NCBI GenBank assembly: GCA_016704325.1
Contig: JADJAG010000001.1
Span: forward strand, 496,001 to 560,000
Length of the DNA: 64,000 nt
DNA from: Chitinophagaceae bacterium
Lineage (GTDB): Bacteria > Bacteroidota > Bacteroidia > Chitinophagales > UBA10324
Reading direction: 5' to 3'
In this document: one piece after another, positions 52,903 through 62,572 of the stretch
Position numbering within the stretch: position 1 is the stretch's first letter
Layout: each line of letters opens with the position of its first letter
Notes under the pieces: model-generated
Database searches by the model: none
What the model saw: the letters and a program-made list of their open reading frames with translations, nothing else
What the model was told of the DNA's origin: nothing
Program-made: the position numbers and the translations under genes

Positions 52903-54501
52903 ATGAAACAATCTGAAGAATTAGCACGCAGGAGAACCTTTGCCATTATCAGTCACCCTGATGCCGGTAAAACGACACTTACAGAAAAATTCCTGTTATA
53001 TGGCGGTGCTATACAGGTGGCTGGTGCTGTAAAATCCAATAAGATCAAAAAAACGGCAACTTCCGATTTCATGGAAATTGAACGGCAGCGGGGTATTTCC
53101 GTAGCCACTTCCGTGATGACGTTTGAATACAATGAAACGCTTATTAATCTGCTGGATACCCCTGGCCACAAAGACTTCGCGGAAGACACTTACCGAACCT
53201 TAACAGCAGTGGACAGTGTAATCCTGGTGATTGATTCTGTTAAAGGAGTAGAAACGCAGACAGAACGCCTGATGGAAGTCTGCAGGATGCGCAGGACACC
53301 TGTTATTATCTTCATTAATAAGATGGACCTCGAAGGCCGCGACCCTTTTGATTTGCTGGATGAACTGGAAAAGAAATTATCTATCAATGTGCAGCCGTTA
53401 AGCTGGCCGGTGAATAAAGGATCAGAGTTTAAAGGGGTGTACAATCTCTTTGATAAGACGTTGCAACTCTTTCAACCTGAAAAGCAGACCATTGAAAAAG
53501 ACCGCATTGAAATAAGCGAATTGAAAGACCCGCTATTAGATGAAATCATACCAAGAGATGCCGGTCAGTTGCGGGAAGATGCACAATTGCTGAGCGGTGT
53601 CTATCCTGAATTCGACATACAAGACTACCTGGCAGCCAATATCGCACCTGTCTTTTTTGGAAGTGCCCGCAATAATTTCGGAGTAAAAGAACTGCTCGAC
53701 ACTTTTATCCGCATAGCACCTACTCCACAATCCCGGGAGACAGATAAACGTATTATTCATCCGGAGGAAGATGCTTTTTCAGGATTTGTTTTTAAGATTC
53801 ATGCCAACATAGATCCCAAGCACCGCAACCGTATTGCCTTTGTGCGCATCGTTTCCGGAAAGTTTGAACGTAACAAATACATTTTCCATTGCCGGCTTAA
53901 AAAAGAGTTGAAGTTCAGCAGTCCTGCCACCTTCCTTGCTTCAGCAAGAAATATTATAGAAGAAGCTTTTCCCGGTGATGTGATCGGGCTATATGATACG
54001 GGCAATTTCAAAATCGGCGATTCCTTATCCGAAGGGGAAGTATTGCAGTTTCGCGGTATCCCCAATTTTTCACCGGAGATCTTCAAGGAACTTATTAACC
54101 GTGATCCGATGAAGACGAAGCAACTGGAGAAAGGTATTGAACAACTGACGGAAGAGGGGGTGGCGCAGTTATTCTATCAGCAACATGGCAATAAGAAAGT
54201 AGTGGGTGTGGTGGGCGATCTCCAGTTTGAGGTGATTCAGTACCGGCTGAAAAATGAATATGGTGCTTCCTGCGAATTTGTGCCTAAAGATATCCATAAG
54301 GCCTGTTGGGTGACCTCTTCCGACAAGCAGAAGCTGGAAGAGTTTATCAGGTTCAAATCACAGAATGTTTATCACGACAAGGATGATCACCTGGTATTCC
54401 TTGCACCGTCGGAATGGTTGCTGAAAGTAACAAAGGAAGCCAATCCTGAAATCACCTTTCATACGACCAGTGAATTCAAGACCGAGAAAGTTGAAGTATA
54501 A
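52903..54501 (+). CDS. prfC: peptide chain release factor 3
   Basis: 532 residues from ATG 52903. G1 SHPDAGKTTL is near the N-terminus, with the switch II DTPGHKDF and the NKMD of G4. Between these is the RF3-specific segment DFMEIERQRGISVATSVMTF. The C-terminal domains (YRLKNEYGASCEFVP) are also RF3-like rather than EF-G. RF3 is a GTPase that recycles RF1/RF2. Together with prfB (9585) the release-factor set is well represented in this window. Confidence 0.96.
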   Translation: MKQSEELARRRTFAIISHPDAGKTTLTEKFLLYGGAIQVAGAVKSNKIKKTATSDFMEIERQRGISVATSVMTFEYNETLINLLDTPGHKDFAEDTYRTLTAVDSVILVIDSVKGVETQTERLMEVCRMRRTPVIIFINKMDLEGRDPFDLLDELEKKLSINVQPLSWPVNKGSEFKGVYNLFDKTLQLFQPEKQTIEKDRIEISELKDPLLDEIIPRDAGQLREDAQLLSGVYPEFDIQDYLAANIAPVFFGSARNNFGVKELLDTFIRIAPTPQSRETDKRIIHPEEDAFSGFVFKIHANIDPKHRNRIAFVRIVSGKFERNKYIFHCRLKKELKFSSPATFLASARNIIEEAFPGDVIGLYDTGNFKIGDSLSEGEVLQFRGIPNFSPEIFKELINRDPMKTKQLEKGIEQLTEEGVAQLFYQQHGNKKVVGVVGDLQFEVIQYRLKNEYGASCEFVPKDIHKACWVTSSDKQKLEEFIRFKSQNVYHDKDDHLVFLAPSEWLLKVTKEANPEITFHTTSEFKTEKVEV

Positions 54502-54540
54502 TGGGTGAGCAGCAACCTATAAATTGACTTTGATTCTCTT

Positions 54541-54819
54541 TCAGATCAGGACCTCCCAGATACAGCAGATAGGAATATCAACCCTACCTTTCAGTTCAAT
54601 ATGTGTATCGGTAATATCCCAGACTGTAGTTTCTACCATTACTGGACCTTCCAGTGATTCAAAGATAATTTTCACTTTATGCTTTTCTCCGTTACCCAAG
54701 ATCATGGCTTCTTCCAGCAATATTTTACGCAGTTCCATTTCATACTGACTACTTAGCACTTCATACTGTACAAATCGATAGTTTACGAGCGCTTCTTTTT
54801 CAACTACTGGAATGTCCAT
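54541..54819 (-). CDS. conserved small hypothetical protein
   Basis: 92 residues, no known domain and no signal peptide. An N-terminal helical part (YEMELRKILLEEAMIL) is followed by a beta-rich part (KVKIIFESLEGPVMVETTVWDITDTHIELKG, split). The pattern looks like a folded soluble protein. It is convergent with prfC. Confidence 0.55.
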   Translation of the reverse strand: MDIPVVEKEALVNYRFVQYEVLSSQYEMELRKILLEEAMILGNGEKHKVKIIFESLEGPVMVETTVWDITDTHIELKGRVDIPICCIWEVLI

Positions 54820-54885
54820 GACGCAAGATTTCGATCAGAAATTTAGTGATTTCAGTTCAAATGAATCTAACTTATTTCTTCCTGG

Positions 54886-55200
54886 GGTGTATGACAAATT
54901 GAATAGGGAATATTGACTTAAGATTTAAGTGTCCGTGACTTAAGACTCAAGACTCAAGACTCAAGACTTAAGACTTAAGACTTAAGACAAATAGTAACAA
55001 TCAAATGTCAAAAGAAAATTGAAAAATCAGTTAAAAAAAGTCAACCTATTTCAGTCACGGACATTGAGTATTGAGTATTGAGTATTAAGTATTTGAGTAA
55101 GTAAGTAAAGTAGTGTAGTGTAGTGATTACAGAATAGCAAGTGATCGGCTTCGCCGCAGCAATTTAACCATTTAGCCATTTAACAATTTAACCGCCATTT
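54886..55200 (-). mobile_element. MITE-like element, copy F (long form, right end lost)
   Basis: Left end GGTGTATGACAAATTG, then 'aatattgacttaagattt', seven ACTYAAG-type heptamers (about 54937-54987), the long-form segment also seen in copy B, tandem 'gtattgag' units, the core GTGATCGGCTTCGCCGC and 'atttagcc' units, ending near 55200 without a terminal repeat. Inside, GTCCGTGAC (about 54932) and GTCACGGAC (about 55051) are an inverted pair enclosing about 130 bases, as a nested insertion would show. Confidence 0.7.
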
Positions 55201-55314
55201 GTTAAAGGCTAGTTAAAAGGAGCAGGCCGGGTGTCCCGAGATCAATTATTAACCATAGATGCCCTATTTTTACCGCTTGCAAAACCGTCTTCATTTCGAC
55301 CAGTATTCCCATAT

Positions 55315-57918
55315 ATGAAAAAAGTACTTTTCATTTTCTTGCTGTCCCTATTTTCAGTGGCCATATATGCTCAAAATCCGGCTGCAGGCAAAAGTGGTAA
55401 TGGTACAGCGCGCCAGATGAGTACCGGTCATTTCTATGGCAGAATACTGGATGAAACTTCAGGAAAAGGCATTGAATTCGCAACGATTCAACTTTTTCAA
55501 ACCGGTTTTGATTCTGTAAAAAAACAACAGAAAAGAAAATTAGTTACCGGCGCTTTAACAGCTGCCAATGGCGATTTCAGCCTTGAAAATGTTCCGGTGA
55601 AAGGTAATTTTCAGTTGCATGTTTCTGCCATCGGATATGACTCTCTCAATCGAACCGTAAGTTTTGATCTTAAGACAGGCGGACAACAACAATTTGCATC
55701 AGCTGACAAAGACCTCGGCAATATGAAGCTGAAACCGCTTGCCATCACCCTTTCCGAAGTGGTTATCACGGATGAGGAACCTATCTTTCAGCTGGAGCTT
55801 GATAAGAAAGTGTACAACGTGGAAAAAGACATCTCCAATGCCGGAGGAACTGCGGAAGATGTGTTAAAGAAAGTACCATCGGTTTTGGTAGATATTGACG
55901 GCAATGTAACATTGCGCAATGCAGCTCCGCAAATTTTTGTAGATGGAAGGCCCACCACACTTACCATTGACCAGATACCTTCTGATGCTATAGAAAAAAT
56001 AGAAGTGATCACGAACCCATCTGCCAAGTATGATGCCTCCGGAGGACAATCTGGAATTATCAATATAATTATGAAGAAAAGTCGCCGCATAGGCTATAAT
56101 GGCAACCTGCGGGCAGGTATTGATAAACGTGGAAAAGTAAACGCCGGTGGAGATATCAATATTCGCGAAGGAAAAATCAATGTGTTCGCCGGTGCGAATA
56201 TTAATCAACGCAAATCCATCACCTACAGCAATACAGAGCGATATAATACCTTCGAAGAACCACAAACAAATATCTTCCAGGTGGATACGCCCATCAACAA
56301 TAACCAGTTTCTATATGGAAATGGTGGCATAGATTATTTTGTGAATAACAGGAATACCATTACACTGAGCGGCTCCTATACACAGGGCAAGTTTAATTCA
56401 ACTGATAAATTGTTTCTTACTACGGATACACTTGTTGATGCAGGAATCAGCAGCAGCGAGGCCATACGAAATACAGAAAGTTTCCGGCAATTTCACAATG
56501 CAGGTGGTGCATTGCTTTATAAGCACCTCTTTCCAAAAGAAGGGAAAACGCTGAGTGCTGATGTCAACTACAATAAGAGCAAGAGCGACAACAATTCGAA
56601 TTACCTGACGCAATATTACGATACACAGGAAAATCCCATTGGTACATTGGGACAACAACAACAGGAAGGTGGTGGCAGCAACCGGTATATTACCCTTCAA
56701 TCAGACTATGTTGATCCCATAACCGAAGACATGAAGGTTGAGGCCGGTGTGCGTGCCGCATTGCGGAATTTCACTTCCCAAAATGAGGTTTCCGTTTTCG
56801 ATGATTCATTAAATGAGTTTGTCATCGTGCCGGATGTAAACAACTATACTTATAACGACCAGGTATATGCAGGCTATGCCACCTTCAGCGGAGTGATTAA
56901 TAAATTTCAATATAAGGCTGGATTAAGAGTGGAGAGTTCCTTTTATTCCGGTGTATTGACCGATGGTGATGAAAGCTATAAAAACAATTTTCCGTTAAGC
57001 CTTTTTCCAAGTGGTTCGCTCAACTATGAGCTGAACCAGCAGAATACATTACAACTCAACTATTCTCGCCGCATCGACCGGCCCACTTTCTTCCAGCTAA
57101 TGCCTTACACCGACTATTCCGATTCGCTGAATCTGCAACGCGGAAATCCGGACCTGTTGCCGCAGTTTACCAATACGGTTGAGCTCAACTTCGAAAGGAG
57201 TTTTGACAAGTCAAACAGCATACTCACTTCTGCTTACTTTAAAGGCACCAATAATAAGATTACCCGTTACCAGGAGTTGGAATATGATTCTTTGCTGATG
57301 GAAGAAACTATTATCAGCACTTATGAGAATGCCAATTCCAGTTACCTGGTTGGATTGGAACTCACTTCTACCAATTCAATAAAAAAGTGGTTCAGCATAT
57401 CTACCAATCTAAATCTTTTTCAATCATTTATTGATGGCAGTAATATCGAATCCGGACTTACCAACAGTCAGTTTAGCTGGTTTGCCAAGGTGAATGCGTC
57501 TTTTAAATTGCCTTTGAGTTTTACGATTCAGGTATCCGGTGAATACCAGTCGAAGACTGCAGTGCCGCAATCAGGCGGCGGAGGTGGTGGTGGCCGTGGA
57601 ATGGGTGGTGGCTTCTTTGGCACCCCTCCGGCTACTCTGCAAGGTTATGTAGAACCATTGTATGAAGTAGATATTTCTGTGAAGAAGGAATTTTTCAAAA
57701 ACAAAGCCACTGCTACGCTGAGCTTTTCAGATATTTTTGCAACAGACAGATCTGTCACGCATTACGATACCGACTACTTCACGCAAAGTTCTTCCCGCAT
57801 TCGTGATCCGCAATTTATCCGTTTGAATTTTAGCTACAAGTTTGGAAAATTTGATTCTTCCATTTTCAAACGCAAGAACACCAATGGTGGCGAAATGATA
57901 CAGGATATTGGTGGGTAG
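55315..57918 (+). CDS. TonB-dependent outer-membrane beta-barrel family receptor
   Basis: 867 residues from ATG 55315, where the signal peptide (MKKVLFIFLLSLFSVAIYAQ) begins. The order is a CarboxypepD_reg domain (about 40-125; GRILDETSGKGIEFATIQLF), a plug (about 140-255, with EDVLKKVPSVLVDIDGNVTLRN, split) and an OMP_b-brl_3 type barrel to the C-terminus. A glycine-rich insert (GGGGGGGRGMGG) precedes the last strands. Proteins of this family transport unknown substrates; it has no SusD partner. Confidence 0.92.
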   Translation: MKKVLFIFLLSLFSVAIYAQNPAAGKSGNGTARQMSTGHFYGRILDETSGKGIEFATIQLFQTGFDSVKKQQKRKLVTGALTAANGDFSLENVPVKGNFQLHVSAIGYDSLNRTVSFDLKTGGQQQFASADKDLGNMKLKPLAITLSEVVITDEEPIFQLELDKKVYNVEKDISNAGGTAEDVLKKVPSVLVDIDGNVTLRNAAPQIFVDGRPTTLTIDQIPSDAIEKIEVITNPSAKYDASGGQSGIINIIMKKSRRIGYNGNLRAGIDKRGKVNAGGDINIREGKINVFAGANINQRKSITYSNTERYNTFEEPQTNIFQVDTPINNNQFLYGNGGIDYFVNNRNTITLSGSYTQGKFNSTDKLFLTTDTLVDAGISSSEAIRNTESFRQFHNAGGALLYKHLFPKEGKTLSADVNYNKSKSDNNSNYLTQYYDTQENPIGTLGQQQQEGGGSNRYITLQSDYVDPITEDMKVEAGVRAALRNFTSQNEVSVFDDSLNEFVIVPDVNNYTYNDQVYAGYATFSGVINKFQYKAGLRVESSFYSGVLTDGDESYKNNFPLSLFPSGSLNYELNQQNTLQLNYSRRIDRPTFFQLMPYTDYSDSLNLQRGNPDLLPQFTNTVELNFERSFDKSNSILTSAYFKGTNNKITRYQELEYDSLLMEETIISTYENANSSYLVGLELTSTNSIKKWFSISTNLNLFQSFIDGSNIESGLTNSQFSWFAKVNASFKLPLSFTIQVSGEYQSKTAVPQSGGGGGGGRGMGGGFFGTPPATLQGYVEPLYEVDISVKKEFFKNKATATLSFSDIFATDRSVTHYDTDYFTQSSSRIRDPQFIRLNFSYKFGKFDSSIFKRKNTNGGEMIQDIGG

Positions 57919-58022
57919 GTTTCTTTCGCGAGATCAGGAAATTCGGCATCGGATTAACGTTTAACACGTTTCCTATTCCTGCATTTGTAGCAGCAATCAG
58001 CAGATTTACATAATAACATGAG

Positions 58023-59243
58023 CTAATTTCTGACTATCGTTCCGCTTGCAAATAACTGGCCCCAATGCATTCTGTAAAGATAAATTCCGGGCATAAGCGC
58101 GGGCATGTGATACGTGATTACTGCGGAAGCCATAAAATCTTCAGTTGCTATTATCCTTCCCAACACATCATACAATTCAAAATGAATGGGAGCGACAGGT
58201 TGGGGCGAAATCTTCATTTGCAGCACATCAGAAAAGGGATTGGGAAAGACTTCAACATTCACTGATTCTTTTGCAAAGTCTGGTATCCCGGTTGTTTGAA
58301 ATTCCAACAATGAAAGTAAAGGAAGGTGATCAGAAGCTGCATGAAGTGCATCGGCCATTTCATCACCTACAGCGGTGTTCGGTGGCCTGTTAATGGAATC
58401 GTTGTAGTGATTGCCATCATTGCCAAAAGAAATGGTACTGCCAGGAATGTAGGAAATACCACCTTGCTCCATCACCGCATTGCTGAACAAGATCATATCA
58501 AACCGGTCATCGAGACCTCCTACTACTCCCCCGCCAAAATTGCGCACCCTTGGAGATTGGGTGTGATACTTTGCATAAGACGGATTGTTGAATACTCCGC
58601 TGATGAGAATCGGATCCACCACATGGCCGTCATCTGTAGCATTGTTCTGCATCAATTTCTGGTAAGCGTCTTCATTCGTATTGTAAATATTGAAATCGCC
58701 GCATACGATGAAGTCAGTGCCTGCCGGCAAGGCATTAGTTCGTTTTCGTAAACTATCCACTTCCGATGCGCGTTGTGCTTCATCATCATTGGATGAACTT
58801 GCTTTCAAATGCACTGCATACAATCTTAATGTATCACCGCTTGCTTTGTGCACTACCTTGAATTCATTGATGTCGCGCAAATCCGTTTTAATAGCATGGT
58901 TGCTGATAAAATGGAATTTTTCTTTTCGGTAAATCAGTGCTTTATTCGTGTCAAATCCTGTTATGAAGGTGCCCAGCGAATAGATATCGGCCGAATCATT
59001 CATCACATGGGCAACAAATCCCAGTATTCCCTGGTAGGCCTTCACTTCTTCACATACCAGCAAGTCAGGCTGAAGCGCTTGCATTATTTTTCTGAAATAC
59101 GGATTGCGGATGGCAGTATCTGCCTGAATGCCTTCATAGTTCAGCAGGTTGTAGGAAACAAGGCTGATCGTTTCCTGCGCTTTCGATAATCCCGAAAGTA
59201 ATATTAACCACAGCAGCATCATGCTGACCATCCACTTTTGCAT
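58023..59243 (-). CDS. secreted endonuclease/exonuclease/phosphatase-family protein with T9SS type A domain
   Basis: 406 residues from ATG 59243, with signal peptide (ending SKAQ). The EEP fold motifs are SYNLLNYEG at the start, VCEEVK, VHLKASS, GDFNIYN and the terminal SDHLPLLSLLEF. These give the Asp/His/Glu metal site. The C-terminal 75-80 residues are a T9SS type A domain (VEVFPNPFSDVL to SGTIVRN). It probably acts on nucleic acids or phosphoesters outside the cell. Confidence 0.87.
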   Translation of the reverse strand: MQKWMVSMMLLWLILLSGLSKAQETISLVSYNLLNYEGIQADTAIRNPYFRKIMQALQPDLLVCEEVKAYQGILGFVAHVMNDSADIYSLGTFITGFDTNKALIYRKEKFHFISNHAIKTDLRDINEFKVVHKASGDTLRLYAVHLKASSSNDDEAQRASEVDSLRKRTNALPAGTDFIVCGDFNIYNTNEDAYQKLMQNNATDDGHVVDPILISGVFNNPSYAKYHTQSPRVRNFGGGVVGGLDDRFDMILFSNAVMEQGGISYIPGSTISFGNDGNHYNDSINRPPNTAVGDEMADALHAASDHLPLLSLLEFQTTGIPDFAKESVNVEVFPNPFSDVLQMKISPQPVAPIHFELYDVLGRIIATEDFMASAVITYHMPALMPGIYLYRMHWGQLFASGTIVRN

Positions 59244-59476
59244 AGGCGGAAAATTACAGTTTTTATTTTCTGAATACTGAAAGCTATTTTCCCATCCTCG
59301 ATGGCAGGTCATAAATTATTCTAGATTGTAACAAAATTAAGTAGCACCAAGCCAAGCGTAAATAGTAACTTCCTGAGTTGTTGTTAAATGGTTTGAGAGG
59401 ATAAAAAAGCACTCCGATTTATTTCTTTGCGGCTCAGCGTCTTTGCGCTAATTTTATTTTCCTTAATAAAAATTCA

Positions 59477-59490
59477 AATTGTCGCACATC
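59477..59490. mobile_element. lone MITE-like end and GC-type module
   Basis: CAAATTGTCGCACATC resembles the family end with two changes. Just upstream, TTTGCGGCTCAGCGTCTTTGCGC (59431-59453) resembles the GC-rich interior of the element at 11989. No second end was seen. It lies before the Fe-S protein gene. Confidence 0.4.
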
Positions 59491-59552
59491 GGCTCCACCT
59501 TTATTGCTTTCATCAATTTGTTTGCGAACTTTATACTTCCTATAAAACAATA

Positions 59553-60539
59553 ATGACAGAATCAGAATCATCAACCAATGGAATAACTCATGCGGCTGCC
59601 GGATCGCCGCCGGCCTTTTCATGGGATGACTGGTATGCATCCATTGGCGGCCGCAAGATTAATATTCCGGAAGTAGATGAATACCTCGATAAAATTTACA
59701 ACGACCAGTACCTCCGCTTTGAAGGCGACACCGCAATTCATAAAACAACCTTCGCAAATCCTGAAGCTGCAGCAAAGCTCATCAAAGAAAAAGCGGAATC
59801 CTTCGGTGCTGATATTGTTGGCATCTGCGAAATTGAACCCGGCGATATTTACAAAGGAAAAACCGTAACTGAAAAATATGCCATTGCTGTCGGGCAGCGA
59901 ATGCGCTGGAGGGCTTTTCAGGTAGTGCCTTCCAAAGAGGCAGCCATTGAATGCCTTCGCATTTATTATACCCTTGGTGAAACGGTTATTGAACTGGCAA
60001 ATTTCATCCGTTCGCTGGGTTATGACTGCAAAGTAGAGCATCCCATCGGTGATAGTGATGTGTTGCATGTGCCTATTGGCTTAAAGGCAGGATTCGGCGA
60101 ACTTGGGCGTCATGGCTCTATCATACATCCAAAGCTGGGGCCTTTGTTTCGTATGGGAAGTGTAATCACTTCTTTGCCTATGGCCATAGATCATCCGATT
60201 GATGCAGGCATAGCGAAGTTTTGTGATAATTGCAGGGCCTGCAGAATTTACTGTCCGGCAAAAGCGATTCCCGACGAACGCAATGCAGCGGCTGGAAAAG
60301 ACCATCTTGGCAACGACCGCTACCAGGTAGATACAGGCAAATGCTTCCCTTACTTCGCAACACATTATTATTGTTCGGCCTGCTTACCTGTTTGCGTATA
60401 CAATCACAAAGAATGGGCTAAGGACTTTGAAGGATTTGAAACAAAGTTATTTCCGAAAGTAATAATGGAAGATCCGCCACCGCCTGCAGATGATATTGCA
60501 GCTGAGAAGCGCCATGAATATCCGCGGCTGAAACGTTAA
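59553..60539 (+). CDS. reductive-dehalogenase-like 4Fe-4S protein
   Basis: 328 residues from ATG 59553. Cysteines 224, 227, 230 and 234 form CDNCRACRIYCP, a classical 4Fe-4S motif, and Cys264, 274, 277 and 281 (CSACLPVC) are the second set. The stretch GFGELGRHGSIIHPKLGPLFRMG (split, about 181-202) is typical for reductive dehalogenases and related epoxyqueuosine-reductase-like proteins. It lacks a Tat signal, so it is likely cytoplasmic and not respiratory. A corrinoid partner is expected by family. Substrate is unknown. The stop is 18 bases before the G/C artefact region. Confidence 0.8.
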   Translation: MTESESSTNGITHAAAGSPPAFSWDDWYASIGGRKINIPEVDEYLDKIYNDQYLRFEGDTAIHKTTFANPEAAAKLIKEKAESFGADIVGICEIEPGDIYKGKTVTEKYAIAVGQRMRWRAFQVVPSKEAAIECLRIYYTLGETVIELANFIRSLGYDCKVEHPIGDSDVLHVPIGLKAGFGELGRHGSIIHPKLGPLFRMGSVITSLPMAIDHPIDAGIAKFCDNCRACRIYCPAKAIPDERNAAAGKDHLGNDRYQVDTGKCFPYFATHYYCSACLPVCVYNHKEWAKDFEGFETKLFPKVIMEDPPPPADDIAAEKRHEYPRLKR

Positions 60540-60556
60540 AAGAACTGCCTTCAAAC

Positions 60557-61883
<1,327 letters not shown>

Positions 61884-61938
61884 ATTACTTCGTCCCACAA
61901 AAAAAAAAAAAAGGGGCCGAGACCAACCCCGCCACAAT

Positions 61939-62217
61939 CTAATCAAAATCAATCTGTGTCTTCAGATCAATCTCTTCTAAAATGGCACTTACGCTAAGGC
62001 ATTCTTCCATCGGGCCTACGTACACCAAGCACTTCCCTTCCGTATGTACGGTTTGTGCCATCTTTTCGCCCACTTTATATGAACAGTTGATGGCCAGAAT
62101 CAATTGATAAATCACTTCGTCAAAAGTGTGGTAGTCATCGTTGAATAGTATTACCCGCGCACCACCTGTTGTATCCGGGCCGGCAACTTTTTCTATGGGA
62201 AGTACTTCTGTTTCCAT
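61939..62217 (-). CDS. clpS: ATP-dependent Clp protease adaptor ClpS
   Basis: 92 residues. The ClpS core starts with the ILFNDDYHTFDEVIY segment, in which Asn-Asp-Asp binds the N-terminal residue of N-degron substrates, and ends with VYVGPMEECLSVSAILEEIDL. It delivers N-end-rule substrates to ClpAP. clpA is not in the window. The neighbour upstream lies across the G/C artefact. Confidence 0.93.
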   Translation of the reverse strand: METEVLPIEKVAGPDTTGGARVILFNDDYHTFDEVIYQLILAINCSYKVGEKMAQTVHTEGKCLVYVGPMEECLSVSAILEEIDLKTQIDFD

Positions 62218-62572
62218 TAGCAGAAGGCTAATTTAAGCACAAAGCTTTAACTACCGTAAAATTTCAGGAATGTTATTCCTTATGATGGAAGAAATGCCTC
62301 CGGGGTGTCTTCAAATGAGTTAGAATGTTTTTTACGCCGCTTACCCTTCGGCTTCGCTCAGGGTACACGCGCTTGCTTCGAACGAAATCATCCCAATATC
62401 GAAGGCAGTATGAAAACACTTCTGTCTAAGCAAATTAACTATTCAGGAGGCACCAGGAGGCATCATGAAATTAATCTGAAAAGTTGTTAGTGCTTTTCCT
62501 ATCGTTTTCCTGCAAGAACAAATTTTATTGTTTTTTACCTTCGCAATTCCAAAACATCAGAATACAAAATCT
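62218..62572. other. intergenic region with a small palindrome
   Basis: CCCTTCGGCTTCGCTCAGGG (62343-62362) can fold into a short hairpin, and the surrounding 'acacgcgcttgcttcg' resembles Bacteroidota interspersed GC-rich repeats. Otherwise no gene, RNA or clear repeat was recognised in this 355-base gap. Confidence 0.5.

Noticed and set aside
62305..62490. 61-codon frame with 'PFGFAQGTRACFERNH'
   Set aside because: It is a translation of an interspersed GC-rich hairpin sequence common in Bacteroidota gaps, without other evidence.
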